Origin: Candidatus Methylomirabilota bacterium
GTDB taxonomy: Bacteria; Methylomirabilota; Methylomirabilia; Methylomirabilales; CSP1-5
Length of the DNA: 13,567 bases
Reading direction: 5' to 3'
Assembly: GCA_022615475.1 (NCBI GenBank)
Contig: JAKEGQ010000171.1
Coordinates: 1-13,567 of the forward strand
A program made the position numbers and the translations under genes. Under the pieces are notes generated by a model. It saw only the letters and a program-made list of their open reading frames with translations. It did not search any database and had not been told where the DNA came from. Shown here piece by piece: positions 6,331-12,626 of the stretch (position 1 is the first letter of the stretch; every line of letters starts with the position of its first letter).

Positions 6331-8994
6331 CTACTGGCTGAGCAGCCGCCGAATGAGACTCGGAACTTGGGCGAGGGCGTCATCGAGTCTGGAGGGGTCC
6401 TTCCCTCCCGCCTCGGCCAGGTCGGCCCGGCCGCCCCCCTCCCCTCCCGTCAAGCGCGCCAGCTCCCGAACAAGGTGGCCGGCATGGACCCGTGGCACGA
6501 TGTCACCCGTGACCCCGACCACCCATCCAACCCGGTTATCCATGAGGGTGCCCAGAACAACCACCCCCGTGCCAAGCTTGGCCCGGAGCCGGTCTGCCAG
6601 GTCACGAAGCCCCTTCTGGTTGAAGTGCTCGACCCGCCCCCGGATGACGCGCAGTCCTTCAACTGTCTCGACCCGTTCCAGCAGCTCTTCGACGACCGTC
6701 GCCGCAAGACGGCTTCGCAGTCGCTGAATCTCCTGTTCCAGCTCCTCCCCACGCCGGTTCAGCCTGTCCACCTTCTCCGGAAGGTCCAGCGGCCGCGCCT
6801 TGAGCGCCTCCGCCGATTCCTGAAGGGCGGCCTCCTCCTTCAGGAGGTAACCGTACGCCCCGGGGCCGGTGTACGCCTCGATGCGGCGCGTGCCGGCCGC
6901 AACGCCGCCCTCACTGCCGATCTTAAAGATCCCGATCTCGCCAATGGCCTGGACGTGGGTGCCCCCGCACAGCTCGAGCCCGAAGCCGGGCACCGCCACA
7001 ACCCGGACCCGATCCGCGTACTTGTCGGCAAAGAACGCCTTGGCACCCCGGGCGAGGGCCTCCTCGTAAGGAACCCCGTCCTCGATCATCACGGGGAGGT
7101 TTCGCCAGAGTTCTTCATTGACCATCCGTTCGAGGCGGGCGATCTCGGGGGCGGTGAGCGGCCCGAAATGGCGAAAGTCGAAGCGGAGGCGGTCGGGGGC
7201 GACGAGGGAACCCTCCTGCCGGACGTGATCGCCGAGGACCCGGTGCAGGGCCTCATGAAGCAGGTGCGTGGCCGTGTGGTTCTTGATAATCACCGCCCGG
7301 CGCTCCTCATCGATAGCGGCCCGCACGCGCTCTCCTTTGCGAATCACCCCCCGGAGGACCGTGACCCGGTGAACCGTGACGGTCGGTAGGGGCCGCTGGA
7401 CGTCCAAGACCTCTGCCACGCCCTGCGTCCCTTCGAGGGTGCCGAGATCGGCCACCTGTCCCCCCGCCTCGGCATAGAAGGGGGTGCGATCCAGGATGAT
7501 CTCCGCCTCCTCGCCCTGGGTGATCGCCTCGCCCGGCTTTCCCGCCTTCACGATGGCGATCACCTCGGCCTCGATTCTCGACTGGTCATACCCCACGAAA
7601 GAGGTCGGGGTGGACAGGGCCAGATCCTGTACGATCGGGGAAATCTCGGCCCCCTTGAACCAGGCGGCCGCGTGGAGGCGTGCCCGGTCCCGCTGCTGTT
7701 CAAGCTCCTTCTCGAAGTCCTCCCAGGCGCACCGGATCCCGTGTTCGCTGGCAATCTCATCGACAATGTCGCGGGGCAGGCCGTAAGTATCGTAGAGTTT
7801 GAAGAGGGTTTCGCCACTCAGGCGGGGTTCTCCGCGGGCCGCCTTCGCCTCCGCGATGGCCTCCTCAAGGCGCGGGATGGCCATCCGCAGGGTATGACCA
7901 AAGCGCTCTTCCTCGGCAAGCGTCTCGCGCGCCACCCGATCGCGGCTCTGTTGAAGCTCAGGGTACTGTCCCTTCATGAGATCGACCACACGTCCCGTCA
8001 TGCGCGCCAGGAAGGGTCCCTCGAGGCCCAGGAGCTTCCCGTGGCGCAGGGCCCGCCGGACGATGCGCCGGAGCACGTATCCTCGCCCTTCATTGCTCGG
8101 GTAGACGCCGTCGCCCTGCAAGAAGGTGACCGCCCGGGCGTGGTCGGCGATGACCCGCATGGAGACATCATCCCGGTCCTTTGCGCCGTAGGCGCGTGCG
8201 CTGAGCTCCTCTACAACGCTGATGAGGGGGCGCAAGAGATCCGTATCGAAGTTGCTGGATACGCCCTGGACCACGGCCGTGATCCGTTCGAGGCCTGCCC
8301 CGGTATCGATGCTGGGCTTGGGCAGCGGGGTGAGCGTTCCGCCGGCGTCCCGGTTGAACTGCATGAAGACCAGGTTCCAGAGCTCAAGATATCGGTCGCA
8401 GTCGCACTCGACGCTGCAGTCGGGACGACCGCACCCCACGTGAGGTCCCTGATCGATCACGATCTCGGAGCACGGCCCGCAGGGGCCGGTGTCTCCCATC
8501 GCCCAGAAGTTGTCCTTCTCCCCCAGCCGGACGATGCGCTCGGGTGGAAGGCCGGCGATCTTCTGCCACAACGTGAAGGCCTCATCGTCGTCCTTGTAGA
8601 TCGTTGCCCACAGCCGCTCGGGCGGTAGACCGAGGTCCACCGTGAACCACTCCCAGGCATAGGCGATGGCCCCCTCCTTGAAGTAGTCGCCAAACGAGAA
8701 GTTGCCGAGCATCTCAAAAAACGTGTGGTGCCTGGCCGTCTTCCCGACGTTCTCCAGATCGTTGTGCTTTCCACCGGCCCGGACGCATTTCTGGCACGAG
8801 GTCGCCCGGTTGTAGTCCCGTCGCTCCCGTCCAAGAAAGCTATCCTTGAACTGGACCATTCCGGCATTGGTAAAGAGGAGGGTGGGGTCCGCCCTGGGAA
8901 CCAGGGAGGAACTCGGAACAATGGTGTGTCCCCGTGAGGCGAAATAGGTGAGGAAGGCCTCCCGGACCTCCGCTCCGCTCAGTCTCGGCATCAT
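6331..8994 (-). CDS. alaS: Alanyl-tRNA synthetase
   Basis: An 887-residue class II synthetase that charges tRNA-Ala. Seen: the N-terminal class II core (from FTNAGMVQFKDSFLG at 41-55, through RHHTFFEMLGNFSFGDYFKE at 88-107, to GAGLER at 232-237), then an added Cys cluster (Cys188, 193, 197, 199) inside the catalytic domain. The editing domain has HTATH (His573, His577) and CGGTH (Cys676, His680) as zinc ligands. A coiled-coil stretch spans about 738-765, and a C-Ala domain includes GGGRADLAEAGG at 853-864. Length and order are those of a full AlaS. Two tandem ATGs open it (8994 and 8991). A GAGG at 9002-8999 is better spaced for the second. It has its own promoter upstream. The alaS position after recA and pilT resembles the recA-(recX)-alaS order of many proteobacteria. 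Confidence 0.98.
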   Translation of the reverse strand: MMPRLSGAEVREAFLTYFASRGHTIVPSSSLVPRADPTLLFTNAGMVQFKDSFLGRERRDYNRATSCQKCVRAGGKHNDLENVGKTARHHTFFEMLGNFSFGDYFKEGAIAYAWEWFTVDLGLPPERLWATIYKDDDEAFTLWQKIAGLPPERIVRLGEKDNFWAMGDTGPCGPCSEIVIDQGPHVGCGRPDCSVECDCDRYLELWNLVFMQFNRDAGGTLTPLPKPSIDTGAGLERITAVVQGVSSNFDTDLLRPLISVVEELSARAYGAKDRDDVSMRVIADHARAVTFLQGDGVYPSNEGRGYVLRRIVRRALRHGKLLGLEGPFLARMTGRVVDLMKGQYPELQQSRDRVARETLAEEERFGHTLRMAIPRLEEAIAEAKAARGEPRLSGETLFKLYDTYGLPRDIVDEIASEHGIRCAWEDFEKELEQQRDRARLHAAAWFKGAEISPIVQDLALSTPTSFVGYDQSRIEAEVIAIVKAGKPGEAITQGEEAEIILDRTPFYAEAGGQVADLGTLEGTQGVAEVLDVQRPLPTVTVHRVTVLRGVIRKGERVRAAIDEERRAVIIKNHTATHLLHEALHRVLGDHVRQEGSLVAPDRLRFDFRHFGPLTAPEIARLERMVNEELWRNLPVMIEDGVPYEEALARGAKAFFADKYADRVRVVAVPGFGLELCGGTHVQAIGEIGIFKIGSEGGVAAGTRRIEAYTGPGAYGYLLKEEAALQESAEALKARPLDLPEKVDRLNRRGEELEQEIQRLRSRLAATVVEELLERVETVEGLRVIRGRVEHFNQKGLRDLADRLRAKLGTGVVVLGTLMDNRVGWVVGVTGDIVPRVHAGHLVRELARLTGGEGGGRADLAEAGGKDPSRLDDALAQVPSLIRRLLSQ

Positions 8995-9029
8995 GCGCCC
9001 TCGATCGTTACATGGGTCTAAATCATTTA

Positions 9030-9058
9030 ATGCTACGGTACGGGGACCGTGTTGTCAA
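9030..9058 (-). promoter_or_regulatory. Sigma70-type promoter for alaS
   Basis: TTGACA at 9058-9053 (perfect -35), a 17-base spacer, and TAGCAT at 9035-9030 (-10, four of six bases). It sits in an AT-rich island inside GC-rich DNA. The start would be near 9023, leaving a leader of about 30 bases. Confidence 0.75.
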
Positions 9059-9084
9059 GGAACGGGGATCGCACAGGAGGGGAG

Positions 9085-9100
9085 CGTGGGGGTCCCCACG
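9085..9100 (-). other. GC-rich hairpin after pilT, no T-tract
   Basis: Inverted repeat CGTGGG-GGTC-CCCACG (plus strand), 35 bases past the pilT stop and before the alaS promoter. It is placed like a terminator, but no run of T follows on the minus strand. At most it is a weak or factor-dependent stop. Confidence 0.3.
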
Positions 9101-9134
9101 GCGGGGCCTATGATCGATGCGGGAAGGCTACGGG

Positions 9135-10280
9135 TTATCCGGCCAGGCGCTCCAGTCCGGCAACCTTGGCGCCCTCCTCGTCCGAGCCGCGCGTGGCTCT
9201 CTCCGAAGTCGCTTCGATTCCCCGAACTTTGAGCGCGAAATCGTCCGGGTTGGAGGCCCAGAGCAGGGCCTCCTCGTACGTGATGAGGCTTCGCTTGTAG
9301 AGGACCATGAGGGATTGATCAAAGGTCTGCATGCCGTACTGGCTGTGACCAGCGGCGATGAAGTCAGGGATCTTTCGGGTCTTGTCCGCATCGACGACGC
9401 ATTCCCGGATGGTCTGCGTCACCACCATGACCTCGGCAGCCGGGACCCGCCCTCGTCCATCGGCCCGCGGGACCAGCCGCATGGAAATGATGCCCCTAAG
9501 CAGCGAGGCCAGCTGGAGACGGACCTGTCGCTGCTGATACGGCGGGTAGACCGAGATGATTCGGTTGATCGTCTCCGTGGCATCGACCGTATGGAGGGTG
9601 CTCAGGACCAGATGCCCCGTCTCAGCCGCCAGGATGGCGGTGGAGATGGTTTCGTAGTCCCGCATTTCCCCTACCAGGATGATGTCGGGATCCTGCCGCA
9701 TGGCGCTCCGGAGGGCGTCGGCAAAGGAGTCGGTGTCTGTCCCCACCTCCCGTTGGTTGACCAACGACTTCTTGTCCCGGATGAGATATTCGATGGGGTC
9801 CTCGATGGTGATGATGTGCGAGCTCCGGTGCGTGTTCATATGCTCGACCATGCTTGCCAGGGTGGTCGTCTTCCCGGTTCCGGTCGCCCCGGTGACTAGG
9901 ATCAATCCCCGCGCCTCCATGGCGAGCTTTTCCACAACGGGGGGGAGATTCAGCTCCTCGATGGTCTGAATCTTTATCGGAATGACGCGCATGACCATCC
10001 CGATGGTGGAGCGCTGCTGGAAGATGTTCACCCGGAAGCGGCCCAGGCCGGGGATGCTGTGCGCCATGTCGATCTCGCGCTTCTGCTTGAAGTGCTCCCG
10101 CTGGCTCTCGTTCATGACCGAGAAGATCATCCGAACCGCATCCTCCTGACTGATCCGGGGTTTCTCGGTCAGCGGGACCAAGCGGTTGTCGATCCGAATG
10201 ACCGGGGGGCTTCCGACCTTGATGTGCAGGTCCGAGGCCTTCCGTTCAACGGCGATCTTCAGGAGTTCTGCAAGATCCAT
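9135..10280 (-). CDS. pilT: PilT-family type IV pilus retraction ATPase
   Basis: A 381-residue secretion ATPase that powers pilus retraction at the cell base (twitching). Seen: N-terminal PilT domain (SDLHIKVGSPP, residues 16-26), Walker A GATGTGKT at 131-138, Asp box ITIEDPIEYL at 157-166, Walker B DIILVGEMRD at 199-208, and His box GHLVLSTLHT at 222-231. The C-terminal AIRNLIRE motif of classical PilT is replaced by TQTIRECVVDADK at 288-300, and the tail carries GMQTFDQSL and SNPDDFALKVRGI. This suggests a PilT paralogue or subgroup and not the canonical pseudomonad type. The ATG at 10280 has GGAGG at 10289-10285 with a four-base spacer. No other pilus genes are nearby. PilU-like function is an alternative. 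Confidence 0.93.
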   Translation of the reverse strand: MDLAELLKIAVERKASDLHIKVGSPPVIRIDNRLVPLTEKPRISQEDAVRMIFSVMNESQREHFKQKREIDMAHSIPGLGRFRVNIFQQRSTIGMVMRVIPIKIQTIEELNLPPVVEKLAMEARGLILVTGATGTGKTTTLASMVEHMNTHRSSHIITIEDPIEYLIRDKKSLVNQREVGTDTDSFADALRSAMRQDPDIILVGEMRDYETISTAILAAETGHLVLSTLHTVDATETINRIISVYPPYQQRQVRLQLASLLRGIISMRLVPRADGRGRVPAAEVMVVTQTIRECVVDADKTRKIPDFIAAGHSQYGMQTFDQSLMVLYKRSLITYEEALLWASNPDDFALKVRGIEATSERATRGSDEEGAKVAGLERLAG

Positions 10281-10316
10281 GGCGCCTCCGGCGTTGGTGT
10301 TTGTGGGGCTGTATCA

Positions 10317-10332
10317 TGCATTTTCTGTGCCG
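10317..10332 (-). promoter_or_regulatory. Sigma54 (RpoN)-like promoter for pilT
   Basis: The minus strand reads CGGCAC, five bases, then ATGCA. The -24 GG (10331-10330) and -12 GC (10319-10318) have exact RpoN spacing, and only two of the eleven conserved positions of TGGCAC-N5-TTGCA differ. Transcription would start near 10306, about 26 bases before the pilT ATG, with the ribosome site inside that leader. Type IV pilus genes are often RpoN-dependent (known in other species). No activator site was identified. Confidence 0.5.
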
Positions 10333-10349
10333 GAGAGGCGCTCTGGAAG

Positions 10350-10375
10350 GACCCCTGCCGGCCCGGAAGGGCGGG
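10350..10375 (-). other. Weak stem-loop after recA
   Basis: On the minus strand ACCCC pairs with GGGGT, and inside them GCCC-TTCC-GGGC forms a second short stem, about 30 bases past the recA stop. No T-tract follows, so an intrinsic terminator is not supported. Confidence 0.2.
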
Positions 10376-10402
10376 GGGTGAATGCAGGTGGGATCGCTCA
10401 GT

Positions 10403-11422
10403 TTACTCGGCAGTCTTCGGGGCGACGTCTATGCTCAGTAGGGCTCGAAGCTTTTTCTCGATCTCGTTGAGCATGGCCGGGTTTTCGTGTAAAAAGCGCT
10501 TCGCGTTCTCGCGCCCCTGACCGATCCGGTCTCCCCCATAGGAGTACCAGGCACCGCTCTTCTCGATCACCTTGTGGGCCACCCCCAGATCGAGGAGGCT
10601 CGAGGTGCGCGAGATGCCTTCGCCGAAGATGATGTCGAATTCGGATTCGCGGAACGGGGGCGCGATCTTATTTTTCACCACCTTCACGCGCACCCGATTC
10701 CCGATCACCGACTCTCCCTCTTTGATAGACGCGATCTTGCGGATATCGAGTCGGACGGACGCGTAGAACTTGAGCGCCCGACCGCCCGAGGTCGTCTCCG
10801 GGTTGCCGAACATGACACCGATCTTTTCTCGAATCTGATTGATAAAGACGACGCAGGTCTTGGATTTCGCAATCGCCGCCGTCAACTTGCGGAGGGCCTG
10901 AGACATGAGACGGGCCTGCAGTCCCATGGTCGGTTCGCCCATCTCCCCCTCGATCTCGGCGCGTGGGACCAGGGCGGCCACCGAGTCGATGACCACGACA
11001 TCCACCGCTCCGCTGCGCACCAGGATCTCGGTGATGTCCAGGGCCTGCTCGCCCGTGTCCGGTTGCGAGATGAGCAGGTCGTCGATGCTGACCCCCAGCG
11101 CCTGGGCGTATCGGGGGTCCAGGGCGTGTTCCGCGTCGACGAAGGCGGCCGCACCCCCAAGTCGCTGTGCCTCGGCAATGATATGGAGAGCCAGGGTGGT
11201 CTTGCCTGAGGACTCCGGGCCGAAGATTTCGATCACCCGTCCGCGAGGCACCCCGCCGATCCCGAGGGCGTGATCCAGTTCCAGCGCGCCCGTGGGGATC
11301 GCAGAGACCGGCTCCAGGACGCCCGTTCCCCCCAGGCGCATGATCGACCCTTTGCCGTAGAGCTTCTCGATCTGTGTGATAGCCAGATCCCGTGCCCGTT
11401 CTCGTTCCCGCTTCTCGTCCAT
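10403..11422 (-). CDS. recA: Recombinase RecA
   Basis: A DNA-dependent ATPase that forms filaments on single-stranded DNA for recombination and triggers LexA self-cleavage. The chosen start is the ATG at 11422-11420, giving 339 residues: it has GGAGG at 11433-11429 with a six-base spacer. A longer frame from the ATG at 11449 adds nine residues with no ribosome site. Seen (339-residue numbering): YGKGSIMRLG at 22-31, Walker A GPESSGKT at 68-75, FVDAEHALDP around 94-103, Walker B VVVIDSVAAL at 142-151, INQIREKIGVMFGNPETTSGG at about 194-214 including loop L2, and an intact C-terminal region. The tail after about 330 is short and only mildly acidic. It stands alone, with no recX after it. Confidence 0.98.
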   Translation of the reverse strand: MDEKRERERARDLAITQIEKLYGKGSIMRLGGTGVLEPVSAIPTGALELDHALGIGGVPRGRVIEIFGPESSGKTTLALHIIAEAQRLGGAAAFVDAEHALDPRYAQALGVSIDDLLISQPDTGEQALDITEILVRSGAVDVVVIDSVAALVPRAEIEGEMGEPTMGLQARLMSQALRKLTAAIAKSKTCVVFINQIREKIGVMFGNPETTSGGRALKFYASVRLDIRKIASIKEGESVIGNRVRVKVVKNKIAPPFRESEFDIIFGEGISRTSSLLDLGVAHKVIEKSGAWYSYGGDRIGQGRENAKRFLHENPAMLNEIEKKLRALLSIDVAPKTAE

Positions 11423-11428
11423 CCGCTC

Positions 11429-11433
11429 CCTCC
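11429..11433 (-). promoter_or_regulatory. recA ribosome binding site
   Basis: GGAGG on the minus strand, six bases from the ATG at 11422. This supports that start over the ATG at 11449. Confidence 0.8.
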
Positions 11434-11449
11434 CCTTCAAGCCGTCCAT

Positions 11450-11478
11450 ACGATATCGTCATGCGCCACATCGTGGCG
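11450..11478 (-). promoter_or_regulatory. Dyads upstream of recA
   Basis: Two adjacent symmetric elements occur before the recA ribosome site: a ten-base perfect palindrome ACGATATCGT at 11450-11459, and CGCCAC-ATC-GTGGCG at 11464-11478. They are placed like operators or 5'-leader stems. Neither matches the Escherichia, Bacillus or alphaproteobacterial LexA boxes. I found no clear -35/-10 pair for recA in the 170-base gap 11450-11619. Confidence 0.35.
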
Positions 11479-11530
11479 GGAGACTACGTGATATTTCCTC
11501 CTGTGTTCATAGCGCCGCACCTCGCCTGCC

Positions 11531-11575
11531 GCGCCGGGACGAGGCGCAGGTGGCCAGCACCAAGGCACCCGTGCC
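11531..11575. other. Inverted repeats in the phaR-recA gap
   Basis: GGCAC-CC-GTGCC at 11564-11575, and GCGCC with GGCGC at 11531-11535 and 11543-11547 (seven-base loop). No T-tract follows on the minus strand. They may be protein sites or an mRNA 3' structure; the role is unknown. Confidence 0.25.
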
Positions 11576-11619
11576 AATGGAAAAACGCCGGGAATGTCAG
11601 AAGAATGGGAGGGCGACGA

Positions 11620-12096
11620 CTACAATCCCAGCTTCTTCTCCAACTCCGTGAGCTTCTCTTTCAGGGAGTCGAGTTCCGCTTTCACGTTCGCCGGGGCCTC
11701 GCGGATGGCGGGCTCGCGGCTGGGCGTGATCTCATCCATGCCTCCCAACTTTGCCCACTGCTCCATCCCCTTCTTGGCTTCCCGCTGCACGGAGAGCATC
11801 GCATCCAGACTCGAAGAGAGGTACTGCCGGAAGACATCCTGGTACATCTCACCGTACTTGATGAGTCGATGGAGGAACGCAACCGGCAGCAGGTTCCGCC
11901 GCTTCTCCTCTTCCAGGAGGATCTGGACCAACGTGATGTTGGTCAGGTCTTCCTGGCTCTCCGCATCCACGATCTTCACCTGGCTCCCCTGGCGGATCAT
12001 TTCCGCGATCTCCTCCAGGGTGACATACCGACTTCGGTTGAGATCGTAGAGCTTGCGGTTGCTGTACTTCTTGATGACGACCTGTTCTTCGGCCAC
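11620..12096 (-). CDS. phaR: PhaR-type polyhydroxyalkanoate regulator
   Basis: A protein with the PHB/PHA-accumulation-regulator DNA-binding domain. In known cases (Paracoccus, Cupriavidus) PhaR binds both DNA and polymer granules and represses phasin genes. Starting at the GTG at 12096-12094 it has 158 residues. The hallmark VVIKKYSNRKLYDLNRSRYV lies at about 6-25, followed by TLEEIAEMIRQG and VDAESQEDLTNITLVQILLEEE to about residue 60. The C-terminal end (VKAELDSLKEKLTELEKKLGL) is a short coiled coil. A longer frame from a GTG at 12207 exists, but a strong promoter lies inside its first 20 codons. The GTG at 12096 has GGAG about six bases before it and is the only usual start between the promoter and the domain. 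No pha genes are in view, so the polymer link is by family only. Confidence 0.85.
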   Translation of the reverse strand: MAEEQVVIKKYSNRKLYDLNRSRYVTLEEIAEMIRQGSQVKIVDAESQEDLTNITLVQILLEEEKRRNLLPVAFLHRLIKYGEMYQDVFRQYLSSSLDAMLSVQREAKKGMEQWAKLGGMDEITPSREPAIREAPANVKAELDSLKEKLTELEKKLGL

Positions 12097-12154
12097 CGCG
12101 GCTCCGTCTGGCTGCTCGAGGCTGGGATGGATATGGGAAGGCCGGTCGCGATGG

Positions 12155-12183
12155 AGCATATCAAAGGGGGTTGCCCCTGTCAA
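12155..12183 (-). promoter_or_regulatory. Sigma70-type promoter for the PhaR-type gene
   Basis: Perfect -35 TTGACA at 12183-12178, 17-base spacer, -10 TATGCT at 12160-12155 (four of six). The start would be near 12148, about 50 bases before the GTG at 12096. It lies inside the longest version of the reading frame, which argues that the first 37 codons of that version are not translated. Confidence 0.75.
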
Positions 12184-12226
12184 AGAGGAAATGCCACTCT
12201 GCGTCACGACCCCGACCAGGACTTCG

Positions 12227-12240
12227 GCACGGGTCCGTGC
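12227..12240. promoter_or_regulatory. Dyad upstream of the PhaR-type promoter
   Basis: Perfect inverted repeat GCACGG-GT-CCGTGC, 44 bases upstream of the -35 box. It shares a GCACGG core (minus strand) with the dyad at 11564-11575 downstream of the same gene. It could be a regulator site, for example for autoregulation, but this is not established. Confidence 0.3.
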
Positions 12241-12263
12241 ACATTATCAGGATGGCCCGGGGC

Positions 12264-12297
12264 AAAAAAAGAAGGGGGGCCGAGCCCCCCCGCCTTC
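12264..12297 (-). terminator. Intrinsic terminator of the 72-residue gene
   Basis: On the minus strand, a GC-rich hairpin with a seven-pair core (12284-12290 with 12274-12280, loop 12281-12283) and outer GAA/TTC pairing across a small bulge, followed at once by seven T (12270-12264). It begins 15 bases after the stop codon. It is the clearest terminator in the window and separates this gene from phaR. Confidence 0.92.
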
Positions 12298-12311
12298 TCG
12301 TCGATCCGCGG

Positions 12312-12530
12312 CTACAGATCGGATCGAAACTTCATCGCCCCGCACTTCTCACAACGGAGAGCCATCTTCCCCCGGCCGTTCCCATAGTAGTGGACCCAGG
12401 TCATCTTGGTTCCGTCGGCCGGACAGGGAATCACGCGAACAGCCTGACCGTTGATCTCGCGCGAGGCCAACTTCGCCACCTTTCCCTCTGCCTTCTTTAC
12501 TGCTACCTTCGTACCCTCTACCTTGGCCAT
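12312..12530 (-). CDS. Small zinc-ribbon-like protein of unknown function
   Basis: A 72-residue basic protein that I do not recognise as a named family. The N-terminal third is rich in Lys, Ala and Val (residues 1-24) and looks flexible. The rest holds CPADGTKMTWVHYY at 36-49 and CEKCG at 60-64. Cys36, Cys60 and Cys63 suggest a small zinc ribbon, but the first knuckle has Asp39 where a second Cys is usual, so the fourth ligand could be Asp39 or His47, or no metal is bound. The ATG at 12530 follows an extended AGGAGGTG ribosome site (12548-12541) with a ten-base gap. A strong promoter and a strong terminator make it a single-gene unit, so it is very likely expressed. A nucleic-acid- or ribosome-associated role is possible but not shown. 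Confidence 0.85.
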   Translation of the reverse strand: MAKVEGTKVAVKKAEGKVAKLASREINGQAVRVIPCPADGTKMTWVHYYGNGRGKMALRCEKCGAMKFRSDL

Positions 12531-12573
12531 GAACCGTTTTCACCTCCTCCCCATCTCTCAAGAGAACCGCGTC

Positions 12574-12602
12574 AAAATAGAGATGGGCCAGGAGAATGTC
12601 AA
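12574..12602 (-). promoter_or_regulatory. Sigma70-type promoter for the 72-residue gene
   Basis: Perfect -35 TTGACA at 12602-12597, 17-base spacer, -10 TATTTT at 12579-12574 (four of six). The start would be near 12567, giving a leader of about 36 bases that contains the ribosome site at 12548-12541. Confidence 0.75.
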
Positions 12603-12626
12603 GCAATTTTTGTTCCAAGTCGGGGG

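Noticed and set aside
9085..9134. Intrinsic terminator after pilT
   Set aside because: The hairpin is present but there is no T-tract on the minus strand.
10574..11209. Plus-strand open frame over recA, and 10668-11471 in another minus frame
   Set aside because: Frame shadows of recA, with low-complexity, Arg/Gly/Asp-rich translations and no motifs.
11423..11449. Start of recA at the upstream ATG 11449
   Set aside because: The added nine residues are not RecA-like and have no ribosome site, whereas the ATG at 11422 has GGAGG six bases away.
11517..11531. Sigma54-like site upstream of recA (CGGCAG, five bases, GTGC)
   Set aside because: Spacing fits, but it matches fewer conserved positions and lies in very GC-rich sequence; RpoN control of recA is not expected.
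11578..11622. Terminator after the PhaR-type gene (five T at 11585-11581)
   Set aside because: Only a four-pair stem with a very long loop precedes the T run.
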